The translations under genes were made by a program, and so were the position numbers. A DNA stretch of 23,960 nt from assembly GCA_903933085.1 (NCBI GenBank), contig CAIZIN010000071.1:1-23960 (forward strand), in the 5' to 3' direction. Below the pieces are notes generated by a model. It saw only the letters and a list, made by a program, of their open reading frames with translations. It was not told the origin of the DNA and made no database searches. The stretch is from an uncultured bacterium (GTDB lineage: Bacteria; Patescibacteriota; Minisyncoccia; Phycocordibacterales; CAIZIN01). Below, piece after piece: positions 1-6,429 of this stretch (the first letter of the stretch is position 1; each line of letters starts with the position of its first letter).

Positions 1-1
1 A

Positions 2-7
2 TATTAT
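2..7 (+). promoter_or_regulatory. -10 box of the first gene (partial promoter)
   Basis: TATTAT lies eight bases before the ATG at 16. Transcription would start near 14, giving a leader of about two bases. The -35 region is outside the window, so this is only half seen. Confidence 0.45.
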
Positions 8-15
8 AGATTAAT

Positions 16-1347
16 ATGAAAAAAAGAGTTTCAATTCAAGATATTACAATTCCGGCCCATCATCGTTCGATACAAGATATTTCCATGGCTGACGTCGGGA
101 GGGAGATTCCTATAGAAGGTAAATCAAAAAAGAAGAATGTAACTCATCATGTAAGTAAAAAAGTTGTATTACCTGAAATAGAAAACCATTATGATTTTCA
201 TTCAGAATATATCTCCCACGCAAGTAAACCTCGTTGGGGCATGGTTGGTGTTTGGTTGTTGGTTATTTCAGCGGTAGTCGGATTTTTTATTTTTGTATCG
301 TCGTTTTTTCATTCAGCAGTTGTTGATATAAAAATTAAAGAAATCACCTCAGATGTAGATACGAGTGTAAATATGACCAGAAAAGATGAAGCTGGAGTTT
401 TACCTTTTGAAATTGTAAGTTTAAGTAAAGAGGTGGGTGAATCTGTCCCAACTAAGGGAGAAAAACAAGTCTCGATAAAAGCTACAGGGCGAGTGGTTAT
501 TTATAACAATAACACCACATCTCAAAAACTTCTTTCTCAAACTAGACTAGAGGCTTCGAATGGAAAAATATATCGAATCCCAGCAACTATTACTGTGGCT
601 GGAGCAAAGAAAGGTATCCCAGGAAGTCTTGAAGTAATAGCGACAGCCGATGCTCCAGGAGTAGAATACAATTCTAATTTAATAGATTTAACATTGCCTG
701 GATTTAAAGGAACGGCTAAATATCAAACAATTTATGCAAGATCCAAAACACCTTTTGCAAATGGCTTGCTTGGAATGGTTAAAATTGCAGAAGATGGGGA
801 TATTTTAAAAGCACAAAGCTTAATTAAGGAATCTCTAGAGAAACAGCTTTTGAGTGGTGTGAATCAACAAATACCAAACTCATTTGTTCTTTTGCCTAAC
901 GTCTATTCAATTCATTATTCTTCTTCTACCCAAGAAACAAAAGATTCAACACTTACCTTAAAACAAAAAGCCGATTTTGTTGGAGTTTTGGTCGATTTAA
1001 AGAAACTGTCAACGTTTTTAGCAAAAAAAGCAATTCCAGGATATTCTGGTGAGGATATCATAGTTGATAACATTAAAGATCTTTCTTTTGAGTATTCAGC
1101 GAGTTCAACTAGTTTGAGTGTTAATACAAATAGTCTATCTTTAAAAATAAAAGGGAAACCACATTTCATATATGGATATAATTCTGATAAACTAAAGGCA
1201 GATTTGGCCGGTATTTCTAGAGAGACTTTTGCAACTGTTATTGCGACTTATGGGGCGATTGAGAAAGGAAACTCAAAGATTGAGCCATTTTGGAGGTCTA
1301 GATTCCCTACGGAATTAGGTAAGATTATTATTAATGAGGAAAAATAA
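16..1347 (+). CDS. Membrane-anchored extracytoplasmic protein, baseplate-J-like (hypothetical)
   Basis: A 443-residue protein with a basic, polar N-terminal cytoplasmic part (about 1-74), one hydrophobic segment at about 75-98, and a long outside part rich in Ser/Thr and beta-type sequence. There is no signal-peptidase site, so it should be a type II anchored protein. The stretch around residues 150-245, with motifs such as IYRIPATITV and LTLPGFKGTAKY, resembles proteins I associate with CPR genomes that are sometimes labelled baseplate J-like; I recognise the pattern but cannot confirm it. The short motif SIQDI occurs twice within the first 22 residues. The start follows a TATTAT box at 2-7 by only eight bases, so its mRNA is probably nearly leaderless. 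It sits where map/secY often precede infA, but infA has its own promoter. Function unknown; perhaps cell-surface or envelope assembly. Confidence 0.75.
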   Translation: MKKRVSIQDITIPAHHRSIQDISMADVGREIPIEGKSKKKNVTHHVSKKVVLPEIENHYDFHSEYISHASKPRWGMVGVWLLVISAVVGFFIFVSSFFHSAVVDIKIKEITSDVDTSVNMTRKDEAGVLPFEIVSLSKEVGESVPTKGEKQVSIKATGRVVIYNNNTTSQKLLSQTRLEASNGKIYRIPATITVAGAKKGIPGSLEVIATADAPGVEYNSNLIDLTLPGFKGTAKYQTIYARSKTPFANGLLGMVKIAEDGDILKAQSLIKESLEKQLLSGVNQQIPNSFVLLPNVYSIHYSSSTQETKDSTLTLKQKADFVGVLVDLKKLSTFLAKKAIPGYSGEDIIVDNIKDLSFEYSASSTSLSVNTNSLSLKIKGKPHFIYGYNSDKLKADLAGISRETFATVIATYGAIEKGNSKIEPFWRSRFPTELGKIIINEEK

Positions 1348-1366
1348 TAGTTGCTAAGGAAAAGCC

Positions 1367-1395
1367 TTGACTTAAAGCGCTCCTTTTGCTATTAT
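1367..1395 (+). promoter_or_regulatory. Promoter of the infA ribosomal operon
   Basis: TTGACT at 1367-1372 and TATTAT at 1390-1395 are separated by exactly 17 bases, close to the sigma-70 consensus. The predicted transcription start near 1402 leaves about 16 bases before the ATG at 1418. This separates the operon from the upstream membrane-protein gene. Confidence 0.8.
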
Positions 1396-1417
1396 AGTAC
1401 CCACTGTTTTGAAATTA

Positions 1418-1627
1418 ATGGACAACAACAAAAACATTGTTATGGGAACAGTTATTGAGGCTCTGCCCAATACGTTCTTTCGAGTCGAACTGGAAACTGG
1501 CGACGTAGTACTATCATACTTAGCTGGTAAGATGCGACTTCATCGTATCCGCGTCCTTGTGGGCGATAAGGTTTCTCTCGAACTTGATCCTTATGGAGGA
1601 AAGGCAAGAATAAATAAACGCTTTTAA
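1418..1627 (+). CDS. infA: Translation initiation factor IF-1
   Basis: A 69-residue OB-fold protein that binds the 30S A site during initiation. The sequence follows the IF-1 pattern throughout: GTVIEALPNTFFRVELETGD, then LAGKMRLHRIRVLVGDKVSLEL, with the usual C-terminal basic end. An in-frame TTG at 1409 would add three residues, but ATG 1418 matches the family N-terminus better. No Shine-Dalgarno sequence is visible and the leader is only about 16 bases. It heads the cluster infA-rpmJ-rpsM-rpsK-rpsD, as in most bacteria, but adk, map and secY are not directly upstream. Confidence 0.96.
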   Translation: MDNNKNIVMGTVIEALPNTFFRVELETGDVVLSYLAGKMRLHRIRVLVGDKVSLELDPYGGKARINKRF

Positions 1628-1644
1628 CGAAATATTTATCCCTT

Positions 1645-1670
1645 TAGAAATTTACAGAACACAGTTTCTA
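1645..1670 (+). other. Weak hairpin between infA and rpmJ
   Basis: TAGAAA (1645-1650) pairs with TTTCTA (1665-1670) across 14 bases, extendable by a G-U and an A-U pair. There is no T-tract, so it is not a convincing terminator. It could tune processing or expression between infA and rpmJ. The gap of 110 bases is the longest in the infA-rpsK group. Confidence 0.3.
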
Positions 1671-1737
1671 GATGGGGAAAGTCGAAGAAAATATAAATAA
1701 TGTTAGTAAAAAGATTAATTAATAAATTTCTAGTGGG

Positions 1738-1854
1738 ATGAAAGTAAAATCAACAATAAAAAAACGAGCACCAGATGACAAGATCGTAAGACGAAACGGT
1801 CGGCTTTATATTATTAACAAAAAAAATCCTCGTTTTAAACAACGACAAGGCTAA
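1738..1854 (+). CDS. rpmJ: 50S ribosomal protein L36, cysteine-free form
   Basis: A 38-residue basic protein, exactly the usual length of L36, ending in PRFKQRQG, which is the family hallmark. It starts MKVKSTIKK like other L36 proteins. The zinc-ribbon ligands (three Cys and one His in the classical form) are absent; the central part reads RAPDDKIVRRNGRLYIINKK. This is therefore the zinc-independent C-minus type. It ends five bases before rpsM and is surely co-transcribed. The start is preceded by GTGGG, which is not a clear ribosome binding site. Confidence 0.95.
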   Translation: MKVKSTIKKRAPDDKIVRRNGRLYIINKKNPRFKQRQG

Positions 1855-1859
1855 ATATT

Positions 1860-2240
1860 ATGCGAATCCTAGGTATAACACTTCCAGATGAGAAACGACT
1901 TGAAATCGGTCTAATAACCATTTTTGGTATCGGTCGTTCACGTGCACAAAAAATATTAAAAGAGGCGGGTATAGAAGGTGGTAAGAAATCTAAAGATCTT
2001 AATGCAGATGAAGAGAATGTAATTCGAAAACTTGTAGAAGGCTACAAAGTAGAAGGAGATTTAAAGCGTGAGATTGGAGGAAATGTAAAGCGATTGAAAG
2101 ATGTTAAATGCTACAGAGGTGTTCGTCACACCCGAAAGCTCCCTGTTAACGGTCAACGAACAAAGACAAATTCTCGTACAGTTCGGGGTAATGTTCGAAA
2201 GACTATGGGTTCTGGCCGAAAGTCTGTTGAGAAGAAATAA
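1860..2240 (+). CDS. rpsM: 30S ribosomal protein S13
   Basis: A 126-residue protein of the 30S head that contacts tRNA and the 50S subunit. Family features are clear: MRILGITLPDEKRLEIGL at the N-terminus, the helix-two-turn-helix segment IFGIGRSRAQKILKEAGI, and the basic tail with CYRGVRHTRKLPVNGQRTKTN. Length is normal. It begins five bases after rpmJ and ends 12 bases before rpsK. The start context is an AT-rich TAAATATT with no Shine-Dalgarno sequence, like its neighbours. Confidence 0.98.
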   Translation: MRILGITLPDEKRLEIGLITIFGIGRSRAQKILKEAGIEGGKKSKDLNADEENVIRKLVEGYKVEGDLKREIGGNVKRLKDVKCYRGVRHTRKLPVNGQRTKTNSRTVRGNVRKTMGSGRKSVEKK

Positions 2241-2252
2241 AATAAAAATATT

Positions 2253-2678
2253 ATGGGAAAGAAAAGAATCGTAAAAACAGCAGGGGGTGCAAATGAAGGA
2301 GTTGCTAAAAAAACTTCATCTTCTAAGAAGCGTCTCGAATCAGGAATTCTATTTGTTGAGTCCACTTATAACAACACAAAACTCTCTCTTGCCGATACAA
2401 AAGGCAATATATACGCATGGTCATCATCTGGCTCACTTGGTTTTAAAGGTGCAAAGAAGGGAACTCCATTTGCAGCTGCAAAAATTGGAGAAGTAATAGC
2501 AGAAAAAGCTCAAGCCTTTGGTGTTAAGGAAGTTGCTGTGGTAGTGAAGGGTGTTGGTTCAGGTCGCGAATCTTCAATTCGAAGTTTTATCACAAAGGGT
2601 TTCACTATTACATCTATCAAGGATGTAACTCCTGTACCTCATAACGGTCCTAAGCCTCCAAAGCCAAGACGAGTATAA
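2253..2678 (+). CDS. rpsK: 30S ribosomal protein S11
   Basis: A 141-residue platform protein of the 30S subunit. The core motifs FVESTYNNTKLSLADTKGN, GTPFAAAKIGE and VVVKGVGSGRESSIRSF are typical, as is the C-terminal DVTPVPHNGPKPPKPRRV. The basic N-terminal 30 residues are somewhat extended, as is common. It is 12 bases after rpsM. After its stop comes a 174-base structured gap before rpsD. Confidence 0.98.
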   Translation: MGKKRIVKTAGGANEGVAKKTSSSKKRLESGILFVESTYNNTKLSLADTKGNIYAWSSSGSLGFKGAKKGTPFAAAKIGEVIAEKAQAFGVKEVAVVVKGVGSGRESSIRSFITKGFTITSIKDVTPVPHNGPKPPKPRRV

Positions 2679-2680
2679 GA

Positions 2681-2813
2681 GATTTTTAAGGAGCTAGTGA
2701 CTATAAAAATCCTTACCCCGCCCTACAGGACTTAAATAAAAGAAATAAATAACATGACAAACGACAATAAAGAACAAAAGAATAATTATTTAACAGCTGA
2801 GTTAGGGCGGGGT
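2681..2813 (+). promoter_or_regulatory. Structured leader upstream of rpsD (candidate autoregulatory region)
   Basis: Three stems can be drawn. GATTTTTA (2681-2688) pairs perfectly with TAAAAATC (2704-2711). TAAGGA (2687-2692) can instead pair with TCCTTA (2710-2715), which is mutually exclusive with the first. An 11-bp perfect inverted repeat of ACCCCGCCCTA (2715-2725) and TAGGGCGGGGT (2803-2813) closes a loop of 77 bases and is strikingly GC-rich for this genome. In other bacteria S4 represses its own operon through leader RNA structure; a role here is inference only. Confidence 0.5.
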
Positions 2814-2843
2814 CATTATTTTTCTAATTCACTTCGTTCATAA
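2754..2843 (+). CDS. Possible 29-residue leader ORF before rpsD
   Basis: An ATG at 2754 in an AAATAAATAAC context, like the start contexts of neighbouring genes, opens a 29-codon frame ending at TAA 2841-2843, nine bases before rpsD. The product begins MTNDNKEQKNNYL and has no recognisable family. The 3' arm of the 11-bp inverted repeat lies inside it, so translation would compete with the hairpin. It may be a regulatory leader peptide or a chance frame. Confidence 0.3.
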   Translation: MTNDNKEQKNNYLTAELGRGHYFSNSLRS

Positions 2844-2852
2844 CAAAAATAT

Positions 2853-3461
2853 ATGAAAATCGGACCAAAATACAAAAAAGCACGACGACTAGGAGCCCAT
2901 GTCTTTGAAAAGACACAGACTGCTAAATTCGCGTTGAATCTTACAAAAAGAAAAGGAAATCCAGAAGGTATGCGAGCAAAGACCGACTATGGAAATCTTT
3001 TGCTAGATAAGCAGCGAGTGCGTTTTACATATGGAATAAACGAAAGACAGTTTAAAAATCTTGTTAAATCTGTTATTGCAGAAAGAACATTGAAACCAGC
3101 AGAAAGACTTTTTGAAGTTTTGGAATCAAGATTGGACAATGTGGTTTTGCGTTCAGGTTTTGCTCATGCTAGAGCATTTGCTAGACAACTAGTTTCTCAT
3201 GGTCATATTACTGTAAATGGTGTTAAGACAAACATTGCATCATGTCAGATCAAAAAAGGTGACGTTATCGGTCTTCGGGAGTCAAGTTTGAAGAAACCAG
3301 TTTTTGTTGCTTTGGATGAAAAGCTTAAGACGGTAACTGTGCCATCATGGTTAAAGCTTGATAAAGCAAAGAAAACTGTAACTGTTGAGGGGGCACCTAA
3401 GGCGTTGCCTGGTGAAAGTCATTTAAATCTAGCTGCGGTAGTTTTGTTTTATCGTCGTTAG
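2853..3461 (+). CDS. rpsD: 30S ribosomal protein S4
   Basis: A 202-residue primary 16S rRNA-binding protein that nucleates 30S assembly. It begins MKIGPKYKKARRLG, has the motif KQRVRFTYGINERQFKNLV at about 50-70, and the S4 RNA-binding domain at about 97-160 (RLDNVVLRSGFAHARAFARQ, then LVSHGHITVNG). The N-terminal zinc cysteines of some S4 proteins are absent. Length is normal. The start has only CAAAAATAT in front of it and no Shine-Dalgarno sequence. It is separated from rpsK by a structured leader and from rpoA by a promoter. Confidence 0.98.
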   Translation: MKIGPKYKKARRLGAHVFEKTQTAKFALNLTKRKGNPEGMRAKTDYGNLLLDKQRVRFTYGINERQFKNLVKSVIAERTLKPAERLFEVLESRLDNVVLRSGFAHARAFARQLVSHGHITVNGVKTNIASCQIKKGDVIGLRESSLKKPVFVALDEKLKTVTVPSWLKLDKAKKTVTVEGAPKALPGESHLNLAAVVLFYRR

Positions 3462-3466
3462 TACTA

Positions 3467-3495
3467 TTGCAAAATAGTGTAAAGTGTATTATAAT
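3467..3495 (+). promoter_or_regulatory. Promoter of rpoA
   Basis: TTGCAA (3467-3472) and TATAAT (3490-3495) are 17 bases apart. Transcription would start near 3502, about 26 bases before the rpoA ATG. No terminator separates rpsD from rpoA, so this adds a second entry point to the operon. Confidence 0.75.
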
Positions 3496-3527
3496 TAATA
3501 GATTAATTTTAACCAAACTCAAAAATT

Positions 3528-4496
3528 ATGTCGGAGCACAAAGTACTACTACCATCAAAGCCAAAAATCGTTCAAGAGGAAGGTTTTGTTGGTGTTTATG
3601 AAATCGACGGTCTTTACCCGGGTTATGGACATACTCTAGGTAACTCTCTTCGTCGCATCATCCTTTCGTCTCTACCCGGCGCAGCGATTACAAAAGTAAA
3701 AATCGCGGGCGTACCTCATGAGTTTTCCACACTAAGTGGTGTTAAAGAAGATATCATTACTATACTACTAAGCTTGAAGCGAGTTCGCATTGAAATGCTT
3801 ACAGATGAGCCTCAAGTTGCTACAATTAAAGTTTCTGGAATAAAAGAAGTTACAGCAGCTGATATTGTTTGTGGAAGTCAGTTGAATATTTTAAATCCAG
3901 AACAGGTTATTGCACACCTTACAGATAAAGGTGTCGATTTTGATGTTGAAATAACAGTTGAAAGAGGTTTGGGCTATGTATCAAAAGAACTTATTCAGAA
4001 AGACCGAGTTGATATCGGATCAATTGTTCTTGATGCAAACTTTACTCCAATCAGACGAGTTAATTACGAAGTTGAAAATATGCGAGTTGGAGATCGAACT
4101 GACTTCAATCGTGTAAAGATTTTCATAGAAACTGACGGAACCATCATGCCAAAACAGGCGCTTGAAAAATCAATCAACATTATGATTGAACAATTAAAGG
4201 CGATTGTTGGGTTTGTTGAACCTGAGGCCGAGGCTGAAGAGGAAGTTAAGAAGGATGATATGGGAGAAAGGGAATTAGTTCGTCAGGAAGCTTATGAAGA
4301 TTTTTTGAAAACACGTATAGAGTCATTAAATCTTTCACAGAGAACAGCGAACGCACTTACTAACGCAAACATACGAACAGTAGGTGGTTTGGTTCGAAAG
4401 AAAGAAGAAGACATTCTTGATATCGAAGGTCTTGGAAATAAGGGCGTACAGGAAATCAAGAAAGTTTTAGGTGAACATGGTATTACACTAAAATAA
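3528..4496 (+). CDS. rpoA: DNA-directed RNA polymerase alpha subunit
   Basis: A 322-residue protein of normal length. The N-terminal dimerisation/assembly domain (about 1-230) carries GYGHTLGNSLRRIILSSLPG, the beta-binding region. An acidic linker at about 233-250 is rich in Glu. The C-terminal helix-hairpin-helix domain (about 262-322) reads SLNLSQRTANALTNANIRTV, with the Arg equivalent to E. coli R265 in the LSQRTAN motif, then DIEGLGNKGVQEIKK. This domain binds UP elements and activators. It has its own promoter, and rplQ follows after 29 bases. Confidence 0.98.
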   Translation: MSEHKVLLPSKPKIVQEEGFVGVYEIDGLYPGYGHTLGNSLRRIILSSLPGAAITKVKIAGVPHEFSTLSGVKEDIITILLSLKRVRIEMLTDEPQVATIKVSGIKEVTAADIVCGSQLNILNPEQVIAHLTDKGVDFDVEITVERGLGYVSKELIQKDRVDIGSIVLDANFTPIRRVNYEVENMRVGDRTDFNRVKIFIETDGTIMPKQALEKSINIMIEQLKAIVGFVEPEAEAEEEVKKDDMGERELVRQEAYEDFLKTRIESLNLSQRTANALTNANIRTVGGLVRKKEEDILDIEGLGNKGVQEIKKVLGEHGITLK

Positions 4497-4525
4497 TTTA
4501 AAGTTTAAAGAGATAATTAACAAAA

Positions 4526-4876
4526 ATGAGACATCACAACGCAAACAGAAAGTTCGGAAGAGTAACAAAGGTTCGCAAAGGTTTAATGCGATCTCTTGCT
4601 GTTGCGCTTGTCGAAAAGGGCAAAATCAAAACAACAGAAGCAAAAGCTAAAGAGCTTCGCCCATATGTTGAAAAAATGGTTACAGCAGGAAAGAAAAATA
4701 CTCTTGCTGCTCGTCGAAATATTATTGAGAAGGTTGGATCAGAAAAAGTTGCAAAACTTGTTGTTGAAACACTATCTCCAAAATATTTGGATGTGAAGGG
4801 TGGATACACAAGAATTACCAAACTCGGCCGACGACTTAAAGACGCAAGCCCAATGGCTTACATTGAATTTATATAA
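4526..4876 (+). CDS. rplQ: 50S ribosomal protein L17
   Basis: A 116-residue protein lying near the exit-tunnel side of the large subunit. The N-terminus MRHHNANRKFGR is the family signature (MRHxxxxRKLGR), followed by TTEAKAKELRPYVEKMVT and the C-terminal GGYTRITKLGRRLKDASPMA. Length matches other compact L17 proteins. It follows rpoA as in most bacteria. Its stop is one base before the rplM start, suggesting translational coupling. Confidence 0.97.
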   Translation: MRHHNANRKFGRVTKVRKGLMRSLAVALVEKGKIKTTEAKAKELRPYVEKMVTAGKKNTLAARRNIIEKVGSEKVAKLVVETLSPKYLDVKGGYTRITKLGRRLKDASPMAYIEFI

Positions 4877-4877
4877 T

Positions 4878-5225
4878 ATGAAATACACATTAGACGCAAC
4901 AGGAAAATCTTTAGGACGTATTGCATCTGCAGCTGCTAAGATTCTTATTGGTAAAGAATCAACAACTGAGTATGCACGAAACAAAGTTATTTCTGTACAA
5001 GTAGAAATTATCAACGCATCAAAAGCAAAGTTTACTGAAAAGAAACTCCGAGATACTCTTCATGAAAGATATTCAGGATATCCAGGTGGTTTGAAACAGC
5101 TTTCTGCTGCTTTGGTTGCAAGTAAGAAAGGTTATTCAGAACTATTCAATCTTGCTGTATACGGTATGCTTCCAGGTAACCGACTTCGAAAAGAACGAAT
5201 GAAAAATCTTAAAGTAACTGAATAA
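4878..5225 (+). CDS. rplM: 50S ribosomal protein L13 (compact)
   Basis: A 115-residue L13. Landmarks are LDATGKSLGRIASAAAKILIGK near the N-terminus in split form (ATGKSLGRIAS), the YSGYPGGLKQ motif at about 65-74 and VYGMLPGNRLRKERMKNLKV near the end. It is about 27 residues shorter than E. coli L13, lacking the N-terminal extension and C-terminal tail. An open frame reaches back to a GTG at 4800, but this overlaps rplQ; ATG 4878, one base after the rplQ stop, is the sensible start. rpsI follows after five bases, the usual L13-S9 pair. Confidence 0.96.
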   Translation: MKYTLDATGKSLGRIASAAAKILIGKESTTEYARNKVISVQVEIINASKAKFTEKKLRDTLHERYSGYPGGLKQLSAALVASKKGYSELFNLAVYGMLPGNRLRKERMKNLKVTE

Positions 5226-5230
5226 TATAT

Positions 5231-5641
5231 ATGGCAAAAACTACTACAACATCAAGATATTTAGAATCAGTCGGACGACGCAAGACATCAATTGCTCGAG
5301 TTCGAATCACAGAAGCTGATAAGACAACAATGGTTATCAACGACATGGATTATACTGAATTTCTAAAAACAGAAGAACTACAGCATGTCGCTCTAGAATC
5401 TTTAACAAAAGCAAATATTCCAGTTAAGTTTATGATTACAGTGAAAGTTCTAGGAGGAGGTGTGCACTCTCAAGCAGAAGCAATTAGACTTGGTGTAGCC
5501 CGAGGACTTATCATCTTCGATCCAGAACTAAGAAAGGCCTTGAAAGATTTTGGTTTCCTTATGCGAGATCCTCGTGCAAAGGAACGAAGAAAATTCGGTC
5601 TAAAGAAAGCTCGAAAGTCACCTCAGTGGTCAAAAAGATAA
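5231..5641 (+). CDS. rpsI: 30S ribosomal protein S9
   Basis: A 136-residue 30S head protein whose C-terminal tail reaches the P-site tRNA. It shows SVGRRKTSIARVRI near the N-terminus, VLGGGVHSQAEAIRLGVARG in the middle, and the universally conserved basic ending KKARKSPQWSKR. Length is normal. It is the last gene of the r-protein cluster. The final codons form one arm of an inverted repeat surrounding the terminator, and the stop overlaps the first A of the terminator stem. Confidence 0.98.
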   Translation: MAKTTTTSRYLESVGRRKTSIARVRITEADKTTMVINDMDYTEFLKTEELQHVALESLTKANIPVKFMITVKVLGGGVHSQAEAIRLGVARGLIIFDPELRKALKDFGFLMRDPRAKERRKFGLKKARKSPQWSKR

Positions 5642-5683
5642 AAAACGCCTTCGGGCGTTTTTTGCTTTTAGATCACTGAGGTG
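5619..5683 (+). repeat. Inverted repeat enclosing the rpsI terminator
   Basis: CACCTCAGTGGTC (5619-5631, inside the last rpsI codons) pairs with GATCACTGAGGTG (5671-5683) with 12 Watson-Crick pairs and one G-U. The intrinsic terminator lies between the arms. It could protect the 3' end of the operon mRNA. Confidence 0.55.
5641..5663 (+). terminator. Intrinsic terminator of the r-protein operon
   Basis: A nine-pair stem AAAAACGCC / GGCGTTTTT with a TTCG tetraloop, followed by a short T-run. The A-tract on the 5' side suggests it could also work on the opposite strand. Confidence 0.92.
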
Positions 5684-5696
5684 TGAGAAGAGGGTC

Positions 5697-5767
5697 GGGG
5701 AAACTCCGGTTTCCCCGTGGAGGAAGGCAGCGACTGAAAGGAGTGTTGGAAAACCGTGGGTTTCCAA
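5697..5767 (+). repeat. Tandem hairpins downstream of rpsI
   Basis: GGGGAAAC (5697-5704) pairs with GTTTCCCC (5709-5716) around TCCG. About 45 bases on, TTGGAAA (5746-5752) pairs with TTTCCAA (5761-5767). The spacer contains GGCAGCGACTGA and the second hairpin is followed by GGGAGCGACC. The arrangement of hairpin plus G-rich linker resembles the structured element at 7944-8116 but the sequence match is loose. No gene is supported here. Confidence 0.45.
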
Positions 5768-5781
5768 AGAGCGGGAGCGAC

Positions 5782-5831
5782 CTCATTGGTCAAAACGATA
5801 GTAATAAAAAATCGCCTTCGGGCGATTTTTT
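5782..5831 (+). terminator. Second intrinsic terminator, with a duplicated rpsI tail
   Basis: An 11-pair stem (5806-5816 with 5821-5831) of AAAAAATCGCC and GGCGATTTTTT around TTCG, ending in a T-run. The preceding bases, CCTCATTGGTCAAAACGATA, match the end of rpsI (5621-5640) at 18 of 20 positions, so this looks like a degenerate copy of the rpsI 3' end with its terminator. Confidence 0.8.
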
Positions 5832-5850
5832 ATTTTGCTCTATTTTCTTC

Positions 5851-5875
5851 TGTCATTCCCGCGGAGGCGGGAATC
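5851..5875 (+). repeat. Dispersed repeat hairpin (TGTCATTCC family), partial copy
   Basis: TGTCATTCCCGC-GGAG-GCGGGAATC forms an eight-pair hairpin (5855-5862 with 5867-5874). This is the left half of the element seen complete at 10406-10480. It directly abuts the structured element at 5876-5958. Confidence 0.8.
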
Positions 5876-5958
5876 ACAAGTATTTTTCTGCTGAAAAATC
5901 TTCTGATCACGACTCAGCCCGTCGGCTTCCGTCCTTGCGATTGGGTCCCACCCCAATC
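5876..5958 (-). ncRNA. Structured repeat element, copy B (candidate RNA or mobile hairpin)
   Basis: Read on the minus strand it matches 7987-8067 in order. First a 7-pair stem with a 6-base loop (5952-5958 with 5939-5945). Then the linker GCAAGGACGGA. Then a short stem AGCC-GACG-GGCT (5924-5927 with 5916-5919). Last, a 10-pair hairpin with a single bulged A and loop AGCA (5893-5902 with 5878-5888). Stem sequences differ from copy A by paired changes. A further degenerate unit seems to extend to about 6000. Whether it is transcribed is unknown. Confidence 0.6.
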
Positions 5959-6049
5959 TCACCAGTCTCGCATCCGTATTGTCTTCCCGCACCCAGATCG
6001 TCATCTTCGCTTGCGGAGATCCAAGTCTTGTATTTTGTGTTTATATCAC

Positions 6050-6227
6050 GTCCCCTAAAATAATCGCCCTCACTAAAGCGCTACGATGCTAATAAATTTT
6101 TAGTCACTTTTCTTAACGCAAAATCAAGAACTCGACGTGCTCGTCTCAAACAGCTTGATTTTTCTAAAAAGCTCGTAAAATTTTAAGCATCTCCGCGAAC
6201 TCGTTCGGGGCGATTATTTTAGGGGAC
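6050..6227. mobile_element. 178-bp palindromic element, MITE-like
   Basis: GTCCCCTAAAATAATCGCCC (6050-6069) and its exact 20-base reverse complement (6208-6227) bound the element. The inverted symmetry continues imperfectly inward to GATGCT (6085-6090) / AGCATC (6186-6191). A nested perfect 9-bp stem, AAAATCAAG (6120-6128) / CTTGATTTT (6154-6162), sits at the centre. There is no transposase gene. TTGTATTT occurs just outside both ends (6028-6035 and 6228-6235), but on the left it is 14 bases away, so it is not a clean target duplication. It may be a MITE or a large folded RNA. Confidence 0.6.
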
Positions 6228-6281
6228 TTGTATTTCAAAGGAGACTATTAACCACATATTTTTGGTGGAAGTGGCGGGCTA

Positions 6282-6359
6282 TATTTCACAAATACATGAA
6301 ATACAGTCAGTTGAATTGATGCATCCAAAAAGCCTCTGCTGAGCTCTTTTTGGATGCAT
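6282..6359 (+). other. Hairpins upstream of the TIM-barrel gene
   Basis: TATTTCA (6282-6288) pairs with TGAAATA (6297-6303). A perfect 14-bp stem follows: ATGCATCCAAAAAG (6319-6332) with its complement (6346-6359) around a 13-base loop. There is no T-tract after it. It lies just before the promoter at 6383-6410, so it may insulate that promoter or regulate a longer transcript. Confidence 0.5.
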
Positions 6360-6382
6360 AATGTTTTGATTGATCGATCGGT

Positions 6383-6410
6383 TTGACATCTACATAAAAA
6401 TCAGTAATGT
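6383..6410 (+). promoter_or_regulatory. Promoter of the TIM-barrel gene
   Basis: TTGACA (6383-6388) is followed after 16 bases by TAATGT (6405-6410). Transcription would start near 6417, only about 13 bases before ATG 6430. This supports starting the gene there and not at the upstream in-frame TTG. Confidence 0.5.
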
Positions 6411-6429
6411 GAATTACGGAACAAACAGA

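Noticed and set aside
4800..4877. N-terminal extension of L13
   Set aside because: It overlaps the end of rplQ in another frame and does not match L13; ATG 4878 gives the proper N-terminus.
5683..6063. Overlapping plus-strand open frames of 100-126 codons downstream of rpsI
   Set aside because: They run through a terminator, a dispersed-repeat hairpin and the structured element, with no promoter, no ribosome binding site and low-quality amino-acid composition (Arg/Pro/Ser runs from repeats).
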